Shown one piece after another: positions 10,601 through 21,165 of a stretch of DNA of 64,000 nucleotides. The notes below the pieces were generated by a model. That model worked only from the letters and a program-made list of their open reading frames with translations. It was not told where the DNA came from and searched no databases. The stretch comes from Artemisia argyi (taxonomy: Eukaryota > Streptophyta > Magnoliopsida > Asterales > Asteraceae): NCBI GenBank assembly GCA_030686995.1, contig CM060708.1:260962044-261026043 (forward strand), written 5' to 3'. Made by a program: the position numbers and the translations under genes. The first letter of the stretch is position 1, and every line of letters starts with the position of its first letter.

Positions 10601-12159
10601 TATGTTTTCTGTTGTAAATGTGCTTAGTTAGTTTCTGCAAGTTCTCTGTGATAAATTTCTTGGTTCGGGTTATGTTTTAGCTCATGTCTCGAATGGGTAA
10701 AGGTTAACTAATTGTATAGAATGAACGGGTTGAATAGGTTAAATGGTTTGAAATTAGATTATCGTCATAACAACGTTGTTTCCATAGTAGTGTTCAAAAC
10801 ATTTATGCTTTGTAGCTCAAGAGAAGAAAAGATAAAACAAAATGTTTTTCGGTCGTAACCTGACCACCAACTTGTCTCCATAGCTACCCGTTACCGACCT
10901 GCCATCCACCTCTTGTTTTCTGAGATGTGATTATGTAAATTCCCCTTTTTATGATCAATGTCCTGTGTTCTAGCTTATGTTGCGTCGCTTTCATAATTGC
11001 TCTGTGTGTCTGTTTAATCCTGAATCTAATGATGTAAATCTGCTAAGCTAGTTTTTATATGTCCTATATAGTGATGACTATTTCACCCATTTATGGTGAA
11101 TCGGTTGATTTGGGTTACATTTTGGCTAACGTATTAAATGGGTAGATTGTAAATAAGTGGTTAACATGGAGTCGGGCTGAATAGGCTAAAACAGTTTAAA
11201 AGTTGCTCTAAAGTAATTAAAAAGAGGTAGAACTTCCTGAAACTTTATATTACGAAACTTAGTAGTTGTGATTCAAGAAAAAGAAGTAAAGATAAATTTA
11301 CTGGGGTTTGCTTGACCGGATCTGACTTGTTTCTAGTTTTGCCCATTTTAACCTGTCACTCTACTACCAGCTTGCTACTTGTTTTCTGAATTATGGTTAT
11401 GTGAATTTCCTTTATTACGATCAGTGGTCAGTGGTCTATGCCAGCTTATTATACTTCACAATTGTTTTCCAGTTCTGTGTTTAAACTGAAACTAATGGTG
11501 TAAATCTGCGCAACTAGTTTCAGGAAATTTTCTGTAGATGTGTTTCTATCGAGTCTTTCGACCATTGATGTTCAACTAGTTCAAGTTTATCATCATTGTA
11601 ATCTAATAAAGGGAAATACGAAACATTTTTGTGTCATTAGCCGTTAGCCGACCCGTTATTTGCGACTTTTTGTTTTCTGAAAGAGTGCTTATGTGAATTC
11701 ACTTTATTTTGATCAATAGCTTTTGTTTCTGGTTCATGTTGCTGATTAGCTCGTTTTTCATTCAGGTACAAATTGGATATTGCGAGTGCTAGGAAGAACT
11801 TTACAAAGATACGAAAGGCAATAACTGCAGGATTTTTCTTTCACGCTGCACGTAAAGACCCACAAGAAGGATACAGAACAATAGTCGAGAACCAGCCCGT
11901 TTACGTACACCCGAGTAGCGCGCTTTTCCAAAGACAACCGGAGTGGGTCATTTACCACGAGCTTGTTATGACAACAAAAGAATACATGCGCGAGGTTACT
12001 GTTGTAGATCCAAAATGGCTAGTCGAATTGGCACCAAGGTTCTTTAAGGTGTCAGATCCTACTAGAATGAGCAAACGTAAAAGACAAGAAAGGATCGAGC
12101 CACTTTATGATCGTTACAATGAACCCAATTCGTGGAGGCTCAGCAAACGCCGGGCTTGA
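7649..12159 (+). pseudogene. DEAH5: DEAH5/PRP22-type ATP-dependent RNA helicase, disabled copy
   Basis: The family acts in pre-mRNA splicing, releasing mRNA from the spliceosome. Exon 1 runs 7649-10561 and exon 2 11766-12159, joined as GACAA|GTACAAA across a GT..AG intron of 1204 bp. The order is family-typical: N-terminal DALKKLEYLSLVSKVC, an RD/RE-rich stretch, S1 RNA-binding domain (about 8100-8310), helicase motifs GETGSGKTT (9060), DEAH (9351-9362), SAT (about 9446) and QRAGRAGR (about 9952), then HA2/OB regions ending [12 protein letters not shown]. Three lesions break it. A short deletion with frame change near 7838 removes about a dozen residues. A one-base loss near 8171 lies in the S1 domain, where the frame moves into [14 protein letters not shown] at 10173-10175 replaces a codon before [16 protein letters not shown]. 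Motif residues are otherwise conserved, so decay is recent or some lesions are assembly errors. The intron argues against a processed copy. Confidence 0.85.
10640..11765 (+). repeat. Three diverged tandem copies inside the helicase intron
   Basis: Related phrases recur in the same order: 'cttgttttctgagatgtgattatgtaaattcc', 'ctacttgttttctgaattatggttatgtgaat', and 'tttgttttctgaaagagtgcttatgtgaattc', each followed by 'tttat..gatca' and a 'taatg.tgtaaatctg' tail in the first two. Copies lie at about 10690-11060, 11100-11530 and 11560-11750. The intron seems to have grown by tandem duplication. Confidence 0.55.
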
Positions 12160-13145
12160 GTTGAATTTTTTTGTTTTGCTTGTAACACTGATTTTGTTTC
12201 CTGGTTTCTTTTATGTACGACCATGGAAACATATATACAAGCAACTTTGTAAAATACAGGTTTTTTCACCTCGTTGTTTAAGCAAATGTCACTACTAGAC
12301 TTACAAATATGTATGCGTGAAACAGAGGTGCATTAGACGGGCTATAGCCCCGGTGCAGTCCTGCACATAATAGCTTATGATGCACTTGGCTCACGCAGAC
12401 GTGCAAAATTTGAAACTAGGCTTGTGCTCCATCCTACCAAGCTTGTTTAGGCCCTCTCGAGAAAGACAAAACAGTATTATAATTTCTTTAAAGCCTGATT
12501 GCAAGCGTCTTTAGGCTTTATGTTAGTTAATATTACATTGTACTCTTTTTGTTAGTTAGTGTTTTTCGAGTTCCATTATTGATATCTGAATGTAGAAGTT
12601 TTTCAAGCATAGGATGCAAAATGTACAAGTAGGAACACACAAACCACAGAAGTCCAAACACAAAACATCATCTTTACCTAAAATTCCATTCTCAAAATAT
12701 GAACACAACAATACTACCCAATCCGTCAGAGCGGAGTATGAGGAGACGTGCTCAATGTAAATCTCCAAAATCTCTGCATCTTATACGGGTGCCTTTTCAG
12801 TGATTAGTAAATATTTCAAATCAGGTTGAAGAATAGTTTGAAGTTTGAACACCCCTATTTCATCATATTTTTTGCATCCCCCTAGTGCACAAGTTGCACC
12901 ATATCCGACCAAAGTGGAATAAAATTGACATGGTCAAATTATATGAAGTTAAGAACTGCAATTAGAGAGGAAAAACAATTTTACTTAAGAAAAATTTGAT
13001 GTCGTAACTCGTACCTGATGCATGCAAAGTTATACATTACCCTCGTCTAGTAAAAAAATCACATGAAAAGTAGTCATACAGATACAAACCAATACAAGAT
13101 GCCATAATATGAATATTGAATAAGCCTAACCAGCTATCAATAAAT
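12160..13145. other. Gene-free spacer between two convergent genes
   Basis: This spacer lies between the 3' ends of the helicase copy and prefoldin 5. No coding region or clear repeat was identified. Confidence 0.5.
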
Positions 13146-15322
13146 TTATGATGCAGGAGCCATCTGTTTCAATTTGGCTTGCAACACGAGTCCTGCCTCA
13201 TCTGCTATGTTCTTTTTCTTGCTTGCCACCTGCAATTGTTAATTTTACAGATGATAAATACTCGAAGCATGATACTCGCAAAAACAAACACCATACAGCA
13301 AGTCCACGCCAAACTACAAAGTTCTATGATGCACAATTGCATACGTGTGATGCATAAACTTTTTAGCTGCTATAGCAACATTACGAATACCCAAAAAAAA
13401 AATAGTTTGTAAGTGTCGCTTTTTGAACTTACTTTGCAAACCAACTATAAAGTACTATGCTTACAAACTTAAAATCCGTGTCCTGCTATTAGTGGCTAGT
13501 ATATATACTTCAAGGTTTATTAAGAATTAGTAAGCAAATCATGCAATTGCACCAAAATCCCAAGTATGATAACCCCTGTTGTTTAAAATTTAGTTTTTTT
13601 AACTTTTATCCAAATATCCACTTATCGTGTTTAGTTGCCAAGTATTAAGGCATGTAAACTTTAAGCACTTTCTGGAAAATGAAGATGGTTCAAACAAGTT
13701 TCACTCTTTCAGTATCCGTCTTGTTCAAACAACTTATCTACACTACAGACTCCGCTGAATTACACACTGCTTCTTTAAAGATTCATTATCCACTTTTCAT
13801 TCTGAGCTTTCATACAAGAGGAAAATCAAGACCAATATTGTTGGTCTAAACATCCTGTTGATATCAGTTTCAATATATATACAAAAGCAGTGTTGTAAAA
13901 CTCGGCCTAGGCAGCCGATTATTCTACAAGTAATTGTTGAACGGGTAAGTGCAGAAGCAATTTGGAGCCACTCAGCCAAATTACTGGGATTTGTCAACAA
14001 TGGGTCAAAAATCAGGCTACTCGGGCTACTCAGCTAAATAACTCGGATATTAAGTATTGTGTTTATGTTTGAAATTTGAAATACTTAGAATTATTATGTT
14101 TATGATTGAACTTTGAACCATTTGAACCTTGAACTATTTGAACTTTATAGTACTTGTAGTTATGTTCATGTGAACGTGATACATATATGTTGAAACTTAT
14201 ATTTAAGTATGTAACTATAATAAAAATGCCAATCCGAGTACTCCCCAAGTACTCCCCGTCTAGGCCAATTACTCGCTACAAGGTAGTCACCCGCTCGAGC
14301 ACCACTTAGCAAGCTTTACAACATTGTACAAAAGATGGATAATTCTTAATCTAACTACAATTTTCTATAGAAGGATAATTTGAATTTGTATGTGCTTCAT
14401 TCCTCGTTTTATTGGAAAAGCTAAAGCAAAAACGAGTTCATAGTATCCATCATGTAAAGTATCAATAAGGCGTTGGGATATGCTGCAAACACCAACACTT
14501 ATATAAAATAACTAAGGGAACGCCTGGTTTAGTGGTAGGAATTACTATAAGTATAGGAATATTGCTACATCTAATCCTTAGACACCGATGATAATACACA
14601 AATGGAAATTACAAGGATATGAAGTACCAAGTATTTGCATTTTAACAAAAGAAGGCAGTTGAAGTTGTTTCAAGTTAAATGACTTTGCATAGTACAAATA
14701 TAACCTCAATTGCCTATTGAGACATATAAACATTAGTTTGACAAAAAAAACATGTGTTTATGTTTAAAGAAAACAAACCTCTAAAAGCTGGTCGTAATTT
14801 GACTTGAGCAAGTTGATTTTACGTTCACAATAATTCTTCCCTTCCTCCATTGTTTTCTATCGGAAAAATACAGATAATAACTTAAAATAAATACAGACAT
14901 TGGAAAAATAACATTTATGTAAATCTCGTTATACTACCTCAATGAAATATCCGGTACCAACATCAACAAGAACCTTTTGAGCATCATCTAGCGTCCCAGG
15001 TACATACAAAGAAGCCGTTAAAGGAACCAACATTTTCTTGCCTGAAAACCCAACAAACAAAAACACATCACACACACAAACAAACAAACAAACAAAGTAG
15101 TACAATAGGCACGTAGGTATGTTAAAAACCAAAACCTTCAGGACGGATAGATAAATCTTGTAGGGCGGTAGAAGCAAGATCAAGACGAGTAGTAGCAGTG
15201 CGGATATTAGTAAGACTGTCTTGAAGAAGATTAACTTCCATATCCGTTTGTTCCTTTATTGCTTTGAGCTGTTCAACGCTCATTTTCTCCAACTCCGGTA
15301 TCATCATCCCTCTAGCCGCCAT
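13146..15322 (-). CDS. PFD5: Prefoldin subunit 5
   Basis: Alpha-type subunit of the hexameric prefoldin chaperone, which hands unfolded tubulin and actin to the TRiC/CCT chaperonin in the cytosol. Four exons: 15136-15322, 14938-15041, 14779-14856 and 13146-13229. All joints are GT..AG and in frame (GAA G|GC AAG between exons 1 and 2, then phase 0), giving 150 residues against about 151 in the family. Exon 1 has the N-terminal coiled coil [20 protein letters not shown] and [17 protein letters not shown]. Exon 2 carries the hallmark [17 protein letters not shown] and [10 protein letters not shown]. Exons 3 and 4 hold the C-terminal coiled coil ([31 protein letters not shown]). The start is the first ATG in the exon. 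Intron 3 is long because it contains a hAT element. No lesion; likely functional. Confidence 0.93.
13888..14326. mobile_element. Non-autonomous hAT element in PFD5 intron 3
   Basis: The 439-bp element starts CAGTGTTGTAAAACTCGG and ends in the inverted counterpart (reverse complement CAATGTTGTAAAGCTTGC). The 8-bp target duplication TACAAAAG is perfect on both sides (13880-13887 and 14327-14334). CA(G/A)TGTTGTAAA ends and 8-bp duplications identify the hAT superfamily. There is no transposase ORF. Confidence 0.87.
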
Positions 15323-15576
15323 TTTCTATCGCTTCTAAACTATTATCGTGCTTCGCTATTTAGAGTGAGCTGGTTGTATAACCAAATCCAAACACAAAGT
15401 TTTAGCCAACTACTAATAAACAAACACATTGCAGGGCAGATAAGCTGATCCTAGTTTAGAAGTGTTTGGGGCAAAATAAGCAGTTTTGACTTATTTCAAA
15501 GTGCTTGTCTGATATGAAACTAATAATAGTATTACAATCATATAAATCTAAAAAACATTTTAAAATAGTAACTATA

Positions 15577-15861
15577 TTAAGCAAAATAAGAAGAAAAAAT
15601 AAGCAATAAATCATCCCATGTTACAGTTTTTATATATAAATGATCATGAATTACAACAGAAATGCAAACACAAAGGTATAAAGAGAGCTGACCGACCGAT
15701 TGAGGAAGGACAGTAAGATCAAAGGAGTGATTATTATTATTAGGTATGCCGGTGATGACTTGGGGTTTCCGATCGACCACCCCTCTTATAGGACTAACTT
15801 CTTCAATATCAGCCCACTGGACTACTGCCTTTCTTTCTTTAACTTTTAAGCAACCCAACAA
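15577..15861 (-). other. Coding-like open frame, unidentified
   Basis: The frame has a protein-like composition for about 55 residues: KVKERKAVVQWADIEEVSPI, then GVVDRKPQVITGIP and SFDLTVLPQSV, followed by a possible donor TCG|GTCGGT. It has no ATG start; an in-frame TGA lies shortly upstream. It sits 255 bases upstream of PFD5 on the same strand. It may be an exon of a broken or captured gene. No family recognised. Confidence 0.3.
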
Positions 15862-15947
15862 AACCCATCACCCATTTTGGATGGTTTTGACCCGAATATC
15901 TGCATTAGGTAAACTTTTTTAATGGGTTTAGGTCACAAAACAACTAA

Positions 15948-16169
15948 GGGGGCGTTTGTTTCAAGATATGTAAATGATGCTATTTAAAATTCTAATCAAA
16001 TTTAATTGCTTCCCAAGTAGAAGGAAATTAAATTAGCCCACTTTTAGCCTCATTAATGCAATTAAAATTACTGTGTCCGCGTTTTTATTATGAACCAAAC
16101 AAGGCTATTTGAGCAATTTTAATTTCAAATTACCTTAATTGCTTTCAATTTACCCCAACCATACGCCCC
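15948..16169. mobile_element. Tourist-like MITE (PIF/Harbinger)
   Basis: The 222-bp element begins GGGGGCGTTTGTTT and its other end, reverse-complemented, reads GGGGCGTATGGTTGG. TAA stands immediately outside both ends (15945-15947, 16170-16172). A GGGG(C)GTTTG terminus with a 3-bp TAA/TTA target is typical of Tourist MITEs. Confidence 0.65.
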
Positions 16170-16899
16170 TAAGGGATTTTTTTTCAATTTTTCGTCTTGA
16201 TACGTGAATTATAAGACATGTCATTAAATGCAACAAAATTTTATTAAATGTTTTAATATGCACATTTTGATGTGTTATCAAGTTAAAAATAGTCTGGTAT
16301 GGCAAGACATCAAAATATGCATACTGAAGCACTTTATAAAGTTCGATAATACTTTTTATAGTTCACGTAATAAGATGGGACTTTGTAAAAAGTTTGTTGT
16401 TATTTTATAACCTAACCCTTTTTTAATGGGGTTGATTTGCACACTTTAAATTTTGATTCTCACACTTCAATGTACAAATACGATAAGCATCCTGTGATAT
16501 ATGTACAACTGTTTACTGCAAGAAATAAATTGTGCAAATCACCTCCTTATTTTATAAACTTCAAAAATATTTTATTTGTAGTAGAAAGAAATTTAATGGT
16601 TTGATACGTATATAAATATAAAATAATAATAAAAATAAAATAAAATAAAACTAAGGTTACTACATGTTTATGAATTTGCTTTTCGGTTTAGTTTGGTGTA
16701 TATATCATGGCAAAACCGAAAACTAAATAGTTAGTTCTGGTCAATTCAGCTACAAATCGAGAAGCGTTTTATAAATCAGTTCAGTTATAAAAGTGTTTGT
16801 TTCGGTCAGGCCTTCGATTCCTGTGCCTTGTTTTCTCAATGAAGTTGGCTAGGAAAGAGATTGATAAGCACTTGCTCATTGTCTCTTCCTCCTCTACGT
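16170..16899. other. Gene-free AT-rich stretch
   Basis: No coding region supported. A short inverted similarity ('catcaaaatatgcatac' against 'atatgcacattttgatg') around 16255-16320 suggests a small foldback. Confidence 0.4.
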
Positions 16900-17545
16900 G
16901 ATGGTCCAAATTGCTCCTTATTAAGCTTAATGCCTTTGCTTGGCGTATGTTTCTAGATAAGCTCCCGACAAGAATCAACTTATCTAATAGAGGTATGGAT
17001 ATTTCTTGTGTGTTGTGTCCAGTTTGTGGGAGTGAGGTAGAATATCCACATTCCCATTTTGCTTGATCATATAGCTTGGGAGGTTTGGTTCAATGAGTTG
17101 CGGCTCAATAGCTTTCAAAGGTCGACGTTGGAAGCTGTTTTCCTTTCCTTGTGGTGGCATATTTGGAATTTCAGGAATGCGGTCTTGTTTTCAGTAAAGA
17201 AGCATAAGAAAAGTTTGATCTTTGACAACATTGTTTCTCAAACTTGGCTTTGAATGATTTGGAGACCTAAGTTGTATGCCTAAATTCATGCCTAAACATA
17301 TATGGCATGATCTTGATGGTTTGTAGAAAAGTGGGTTCATTGGCTGCAACCATCAGAATGATGTCACGTAGGCTTAGACATAAATTTATGCACATGTTTT
17401 AGGCCTCCTTATCACTACTCGGGTGAATAATATTTTTTGGTTAGCGAGGCTTATAGACTCGTCAAATGTTGTCTTTTCTATGTAATCCTTTTTGCCTAGC
17501 TTTTTGCTAGCTTTCTTAATAAAAATTAGCTTTCTTAATAAAAAT
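16900..17545 (+). mobile_element. LINE remnant: reverse-transcriptase zinc-binding (zf-RVT) end
   Basis: The frame from about 16908 reads KLNAFAWRMFLDKLPTRINL, SNRGMDISCVLCPVCGSE and then, one base shifted from about 17059, DHIAWEVWFNEL, WWHIWNFRNAVLFS and a stop at 17253. FAWR..L..LPTR.NL..RG and CxxCG are hallmarks of the zf-RVT domain at the C-terminus of plant LINE polyproteins. After it comes a tail with 'tttttgctagctttcttaataaaaatt' repeated in part, typical of a LINE 3' end. It is 5'-truncated and frameshifted, so inactive. Confidence 0.8.
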
Positions 17546-18137
17546 TGGCCATTAAAAGAAAAGAGTAAACTCTTAAAAGTATATTAAATTTTACTAAAAC
17601 ATATACGCAAGCGATTGGAAACTATGCTTACACAATAATGTATGGGCAGTGAAGTGTCAAAGATTTCCCATCATACACAAACACATATGTCCCACCCATT
17701 CTTGCTACAAATGCGTCTTTCTAATACTCCAATTTAACTAAACCAAATTGTTGTTTCATTTTTTATAGTTATAATAAATATAATTATATATTGATTACTT
17801 TTACATATAAATAAAGAAATAATTGTATATGACCGAAATTTTTGTAATTTAACTAAAATTTTCCTTAGGAAATAATTTTATTTTGACGCCGCCATGCGCG
17901 GCGGTTAAACTTCTCAAACCCTTCTATAATACTTAAACCCAAATCCGTGTTTATTTGTTCACAACACACCCACGCAAACATAATAATATGTATAGTCTAG
18001 CCCAAAATCTTATAGTTGTATCCACGAGTCAACATGGATACAACGGTCATCTAACGACAATCCAAATTATCCAATGCTCCCACTTAATTCATGATCCTCT
18101 ATCTATCAAGTGGAGCGTAAGCCTGTGCCTTCATTGT
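17546..18137. other. Gene-free stretch with one GC-rich hairpin
   Basis: AT-rich. At 17884-17902 the palindrome-like GCCGCCATGCGCGGCGG stands out and resembles a Helitron 3' hairpin. The expected CTRR-T does not follow, so I do not call an element. Confidence 0.4.
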
Positions 18138-18145
18138 CTTGGAAC

Positions 18146-18329
18146 CAGGGACGGAACCAGGACACAATTTGACTGTGCATTTACGAAAAAATTATACCAA
18201 CAAAGAACACAATTTTATTTGACCAGGTGCATTTAGCAAAAATCGAGAATTTTTACAAGAATTAACACTACGTCACAAAATTTCATGGATATCCCAGGAC
18301 CCCCGAGACTCACCCTGGTTCCGTCCCTG
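18146..18329. mobile_element. hAT MITE with perfect ends and target duplication
   Basis: The 184-bp element has a perfect 16-bp terminal inverted repeat, CAGGGACGGAACCAGG and CCTGGTTCCGTCCCTG. The perfect 8-bp duplication CTTGGAAC lies on both sides (18138-18145, 18330-18337). It has no coding capacity. The intact ends and duplication suggest a young insertion. Confidence 0.9.
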
Positions 18330-18376
18330 CTTGGAACACCAACTCTTGACTCCATGCAGATGACAAGAAAAGTGGC

Positions 18377-18379
<3 letters not shown>

Positions 18380-18474
<95 letters not shown>
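18380..18474. repeat. (TA)n microsatellite bordering Helitron 1
   Basis: About 95 bp of near-pure TA abutting the CTAG terminus of the large Helitron. The matching tract on the far side of the element begins at 26309. Confidence 0.95.
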
Positions 18475-18475
<1 letters not shown>

Positions 18476-20304
18476 TAGTTTTCGAAGCCCGCCCGATGGG
18501 CGGGCATGACTTGTAATTTTACATTTTAATTTAACCATGTACGTATATTAGTAATCTTTTATAGTTATTTGTTACATATTCACCCGACGTGTGGACATGA
18601 TTTGTATTTTGAATTTAATGTTGTAAGGATATTAGTGATTTTTTATAGTTAATTTTTATGTGTTTGTCGTTATTCATAAGTGATGACTTGTAATTTTACG
18701 TTTTAATTATCGTTTGAAGGTATTAATTAATAAATAATAAGATATTTAGAAGTGGTTTTTTTTCTTTTATGCGTTAACAATGGAAATTAGTTAACTTGAA
18801 AGGCACCAATTTATAATTAAGAAGAAAGTTTATGATTGTAATTCAAATCTTAAGTTAAACTTGTTTATAGGAAGTTTTAGTTGTTGTTTTTGCGGAATTA
18901 GCACTTGTAGCACAAAAAACAATTTTAAATGCGTTTATTTTCTTTACTTTTGAGACAACCATATATAGTTGGTCAGGGGAGAGAACAAATCATTGAAGAA
19001 ACAACCTTTCTTTTGAAAATTTTAGACGTTGAATTATATTAATAGTCGTTGTTGAAGACACCGCAACAGGAGGTTGGTTACGTTGGCATATATGTAAACT
19101 CAAACAGTGAAATTTCTATGTAATCATGCTTAAAAGCCATGTCTTTATAAGTCATGCCTAACGTATCTATATATATGGTTATATGCAAAACCCGCCCGAT
19201 GGGTGGGTATGACTTATAAGCCTGTTATAGCGAAAGAAGACGGGTAATAAATGGTTGAAAAAGTGTCCAAGGAATAAATTAAATAACGGTTAATAAAGTA
19301 CGAACACCGTAAAATATTTATACATTAAATAAAGAACAAAAAAAAATAAATGGTAATCTGATAAGAGGAAATGAATCTTAATAAAATATTTACACACGTG
19401 CATTTATCATCTCTATCACAACAACATGGAATCTTCAAGTTTTTCCACAAATCTTATTCTATACACAACCATTGAACTACTAATGAACCACCATGTTCTT
19501 TATATTTGATTTTATTAATTTACTTATTATGTTATTATACCTATATCATCGAATTCCATTAAAATTCGAGTATATGTGAGAACTTGTTGGTTGTTAGCTT
19601 GGAACATTTGAATCATTCTAATTGAAACATGATGAGCAAAAATGGGTGAGTTGGGTTGGCTTAGTTTGACGCAATACATTTCCGTGTGTATAATTCGCTA
19701 AATTCCATAAACAAATTTACAAAAACGATGAATAAAATATTGATCCAACATTTAGAAGTTTGTAAACACTTTACACTTGATGCCACATTACAAATACAAT
19801 TGGAATGTTGTAAACACCAACCTGATTTAAGTAGTTCTTATGCTCATTGATTCTCTTCATCGTACATGCTAAGAATCAACATGACATAATGCACGAATCG
19901 TGTGTCCTTTTAATCTGCTTTGCTACCTCTTAGAGCATATTAGGCTCCTCCAACTTTGCATTCCTAACTTTTATCCTTTCCATGTTCACCCGAAACCATC
20001 CGATACCTCCCTGTCCACCACATCGAGTCAGCTCAAGGCCCCTCACAAGCAAGATAAAGTGTCAATTAGAACCCCAAATACATCAAATGCTAGTTTTGAG
20101 GTTTATCATAGATATCACCACAAACGCACCTTACATTTGCATCATGCATATCGACACACACATAGCACAACCTAAACCATCGACTGAAACTGGCACAATC
20201 CACATTCGAGGGCAACCCAGAAGAATAAAAAAATAAGATACGGTTATGAGTTACCCATTAAGATGAGGTTGACGCTTAAAGAACTGAGATCATTAGGATG
20301 AGGT

Positions 20305-21165
20305 TGCGTCTCATCTCAAGAAGCTCGTGTTTCTCAATCTGCAACAACATGAACAATGTATAACATCACGATTGACTTGATTGGAAACAAATCATTCACA
20401 GGTACAAACTTACCTTCTGTTCGAGGCAAATTTGGTCAAAGTTATCACACAGATCAATAGATTCACGCAATCTATCATAGTCTTTCTCCTCAACATAAAC
20501 TTCATTCAAAGCCTCATTTACAGCAGATAAATTGTTGCTCTGAACCGCCACCATATATGGTTTCACAAGAAGAAGGTATCCAGTCTGTAATTCATACCAG
20601 ATGAATCTCCATCATACATGATTGTACCAGTTGGAATGATGTGCATAAAAGAAAGAGCAAAAAGCATTTGTAACTGTTTTTATAGTCTTTAGCTTTATGA
20701 AAAATGATTAAAGTTGTATGTACCTAAACAAATGAAAATTGGAAACTCGAACTCAAAGGAAAAAGGGGTACTAAATTTTGGATAAATTTTTTTTTCTTAA
20801 AAGCGGATATTCATATAAGTACATGGTTTATAGAGTACACCTGGTTTTTATTCTATTATAAAAACAAATAAATAAAATAGCCATAGTTATGTGCAACCCT
20901 TTCGGATAATGTACACCACACATTAAGACGAGTTGAAAAGAGTTTGATATGCTCCATCAGCTTTTCATGACGGTATATAGCATAAAGAACTCCTAATTCA
21001 GTGAAGATGCCCATGTGAGCACGTTCCGATTGTAGACCACTCTCCATAAGAGATATAAGCTCACTGAAACATCCTCTATATTGATAATACTTGCTGACCT
21101 CTGTATATTTCAGTATACCTACGAATACCTCGAAATATACAGCACTTCTCCCCAGTTTATGTGAC
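20305..21165 (-). pseudogene. Clathrin heavy chain fragments
   Basis: Clathrin heavy chain forms the legs of the vesicle-coat triskelion. Two regions match. About 20930-21165 reads [18 protein letters not shown], then [19 protein letters not shown] and [14 protein letters not shown], and ends at a GT. Exon 20414-20584 (57 codons, flanked by AG and GT) reads [20 protein letters not shown], then [17 protein letters not shown] third piece (20305-20338) reads IEKHELLEMRR. The order is right, but about 100 residues between the first two pieces and everything C-terminal are missing, and upstream sequence is unrelated. Introns are kept, so the piece was copied from genomic DNA. It sits inside Helitron 1 in the element's own orientation. 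Confidence 0.85.

Noticed and set aside
17884..17902. GCCGCCATGCGCGGCGG hairpin as a Helitron end
   Set aside because: No CTRR followed by T within 15 bases on either strand.
18285..18509. Frames rich in Tyr-Ile repeats at 18.3, 26.2, 32.6 and 61.6 kb
   Set aside because: They are translations of (TA)n tracts and show no other coding signal.
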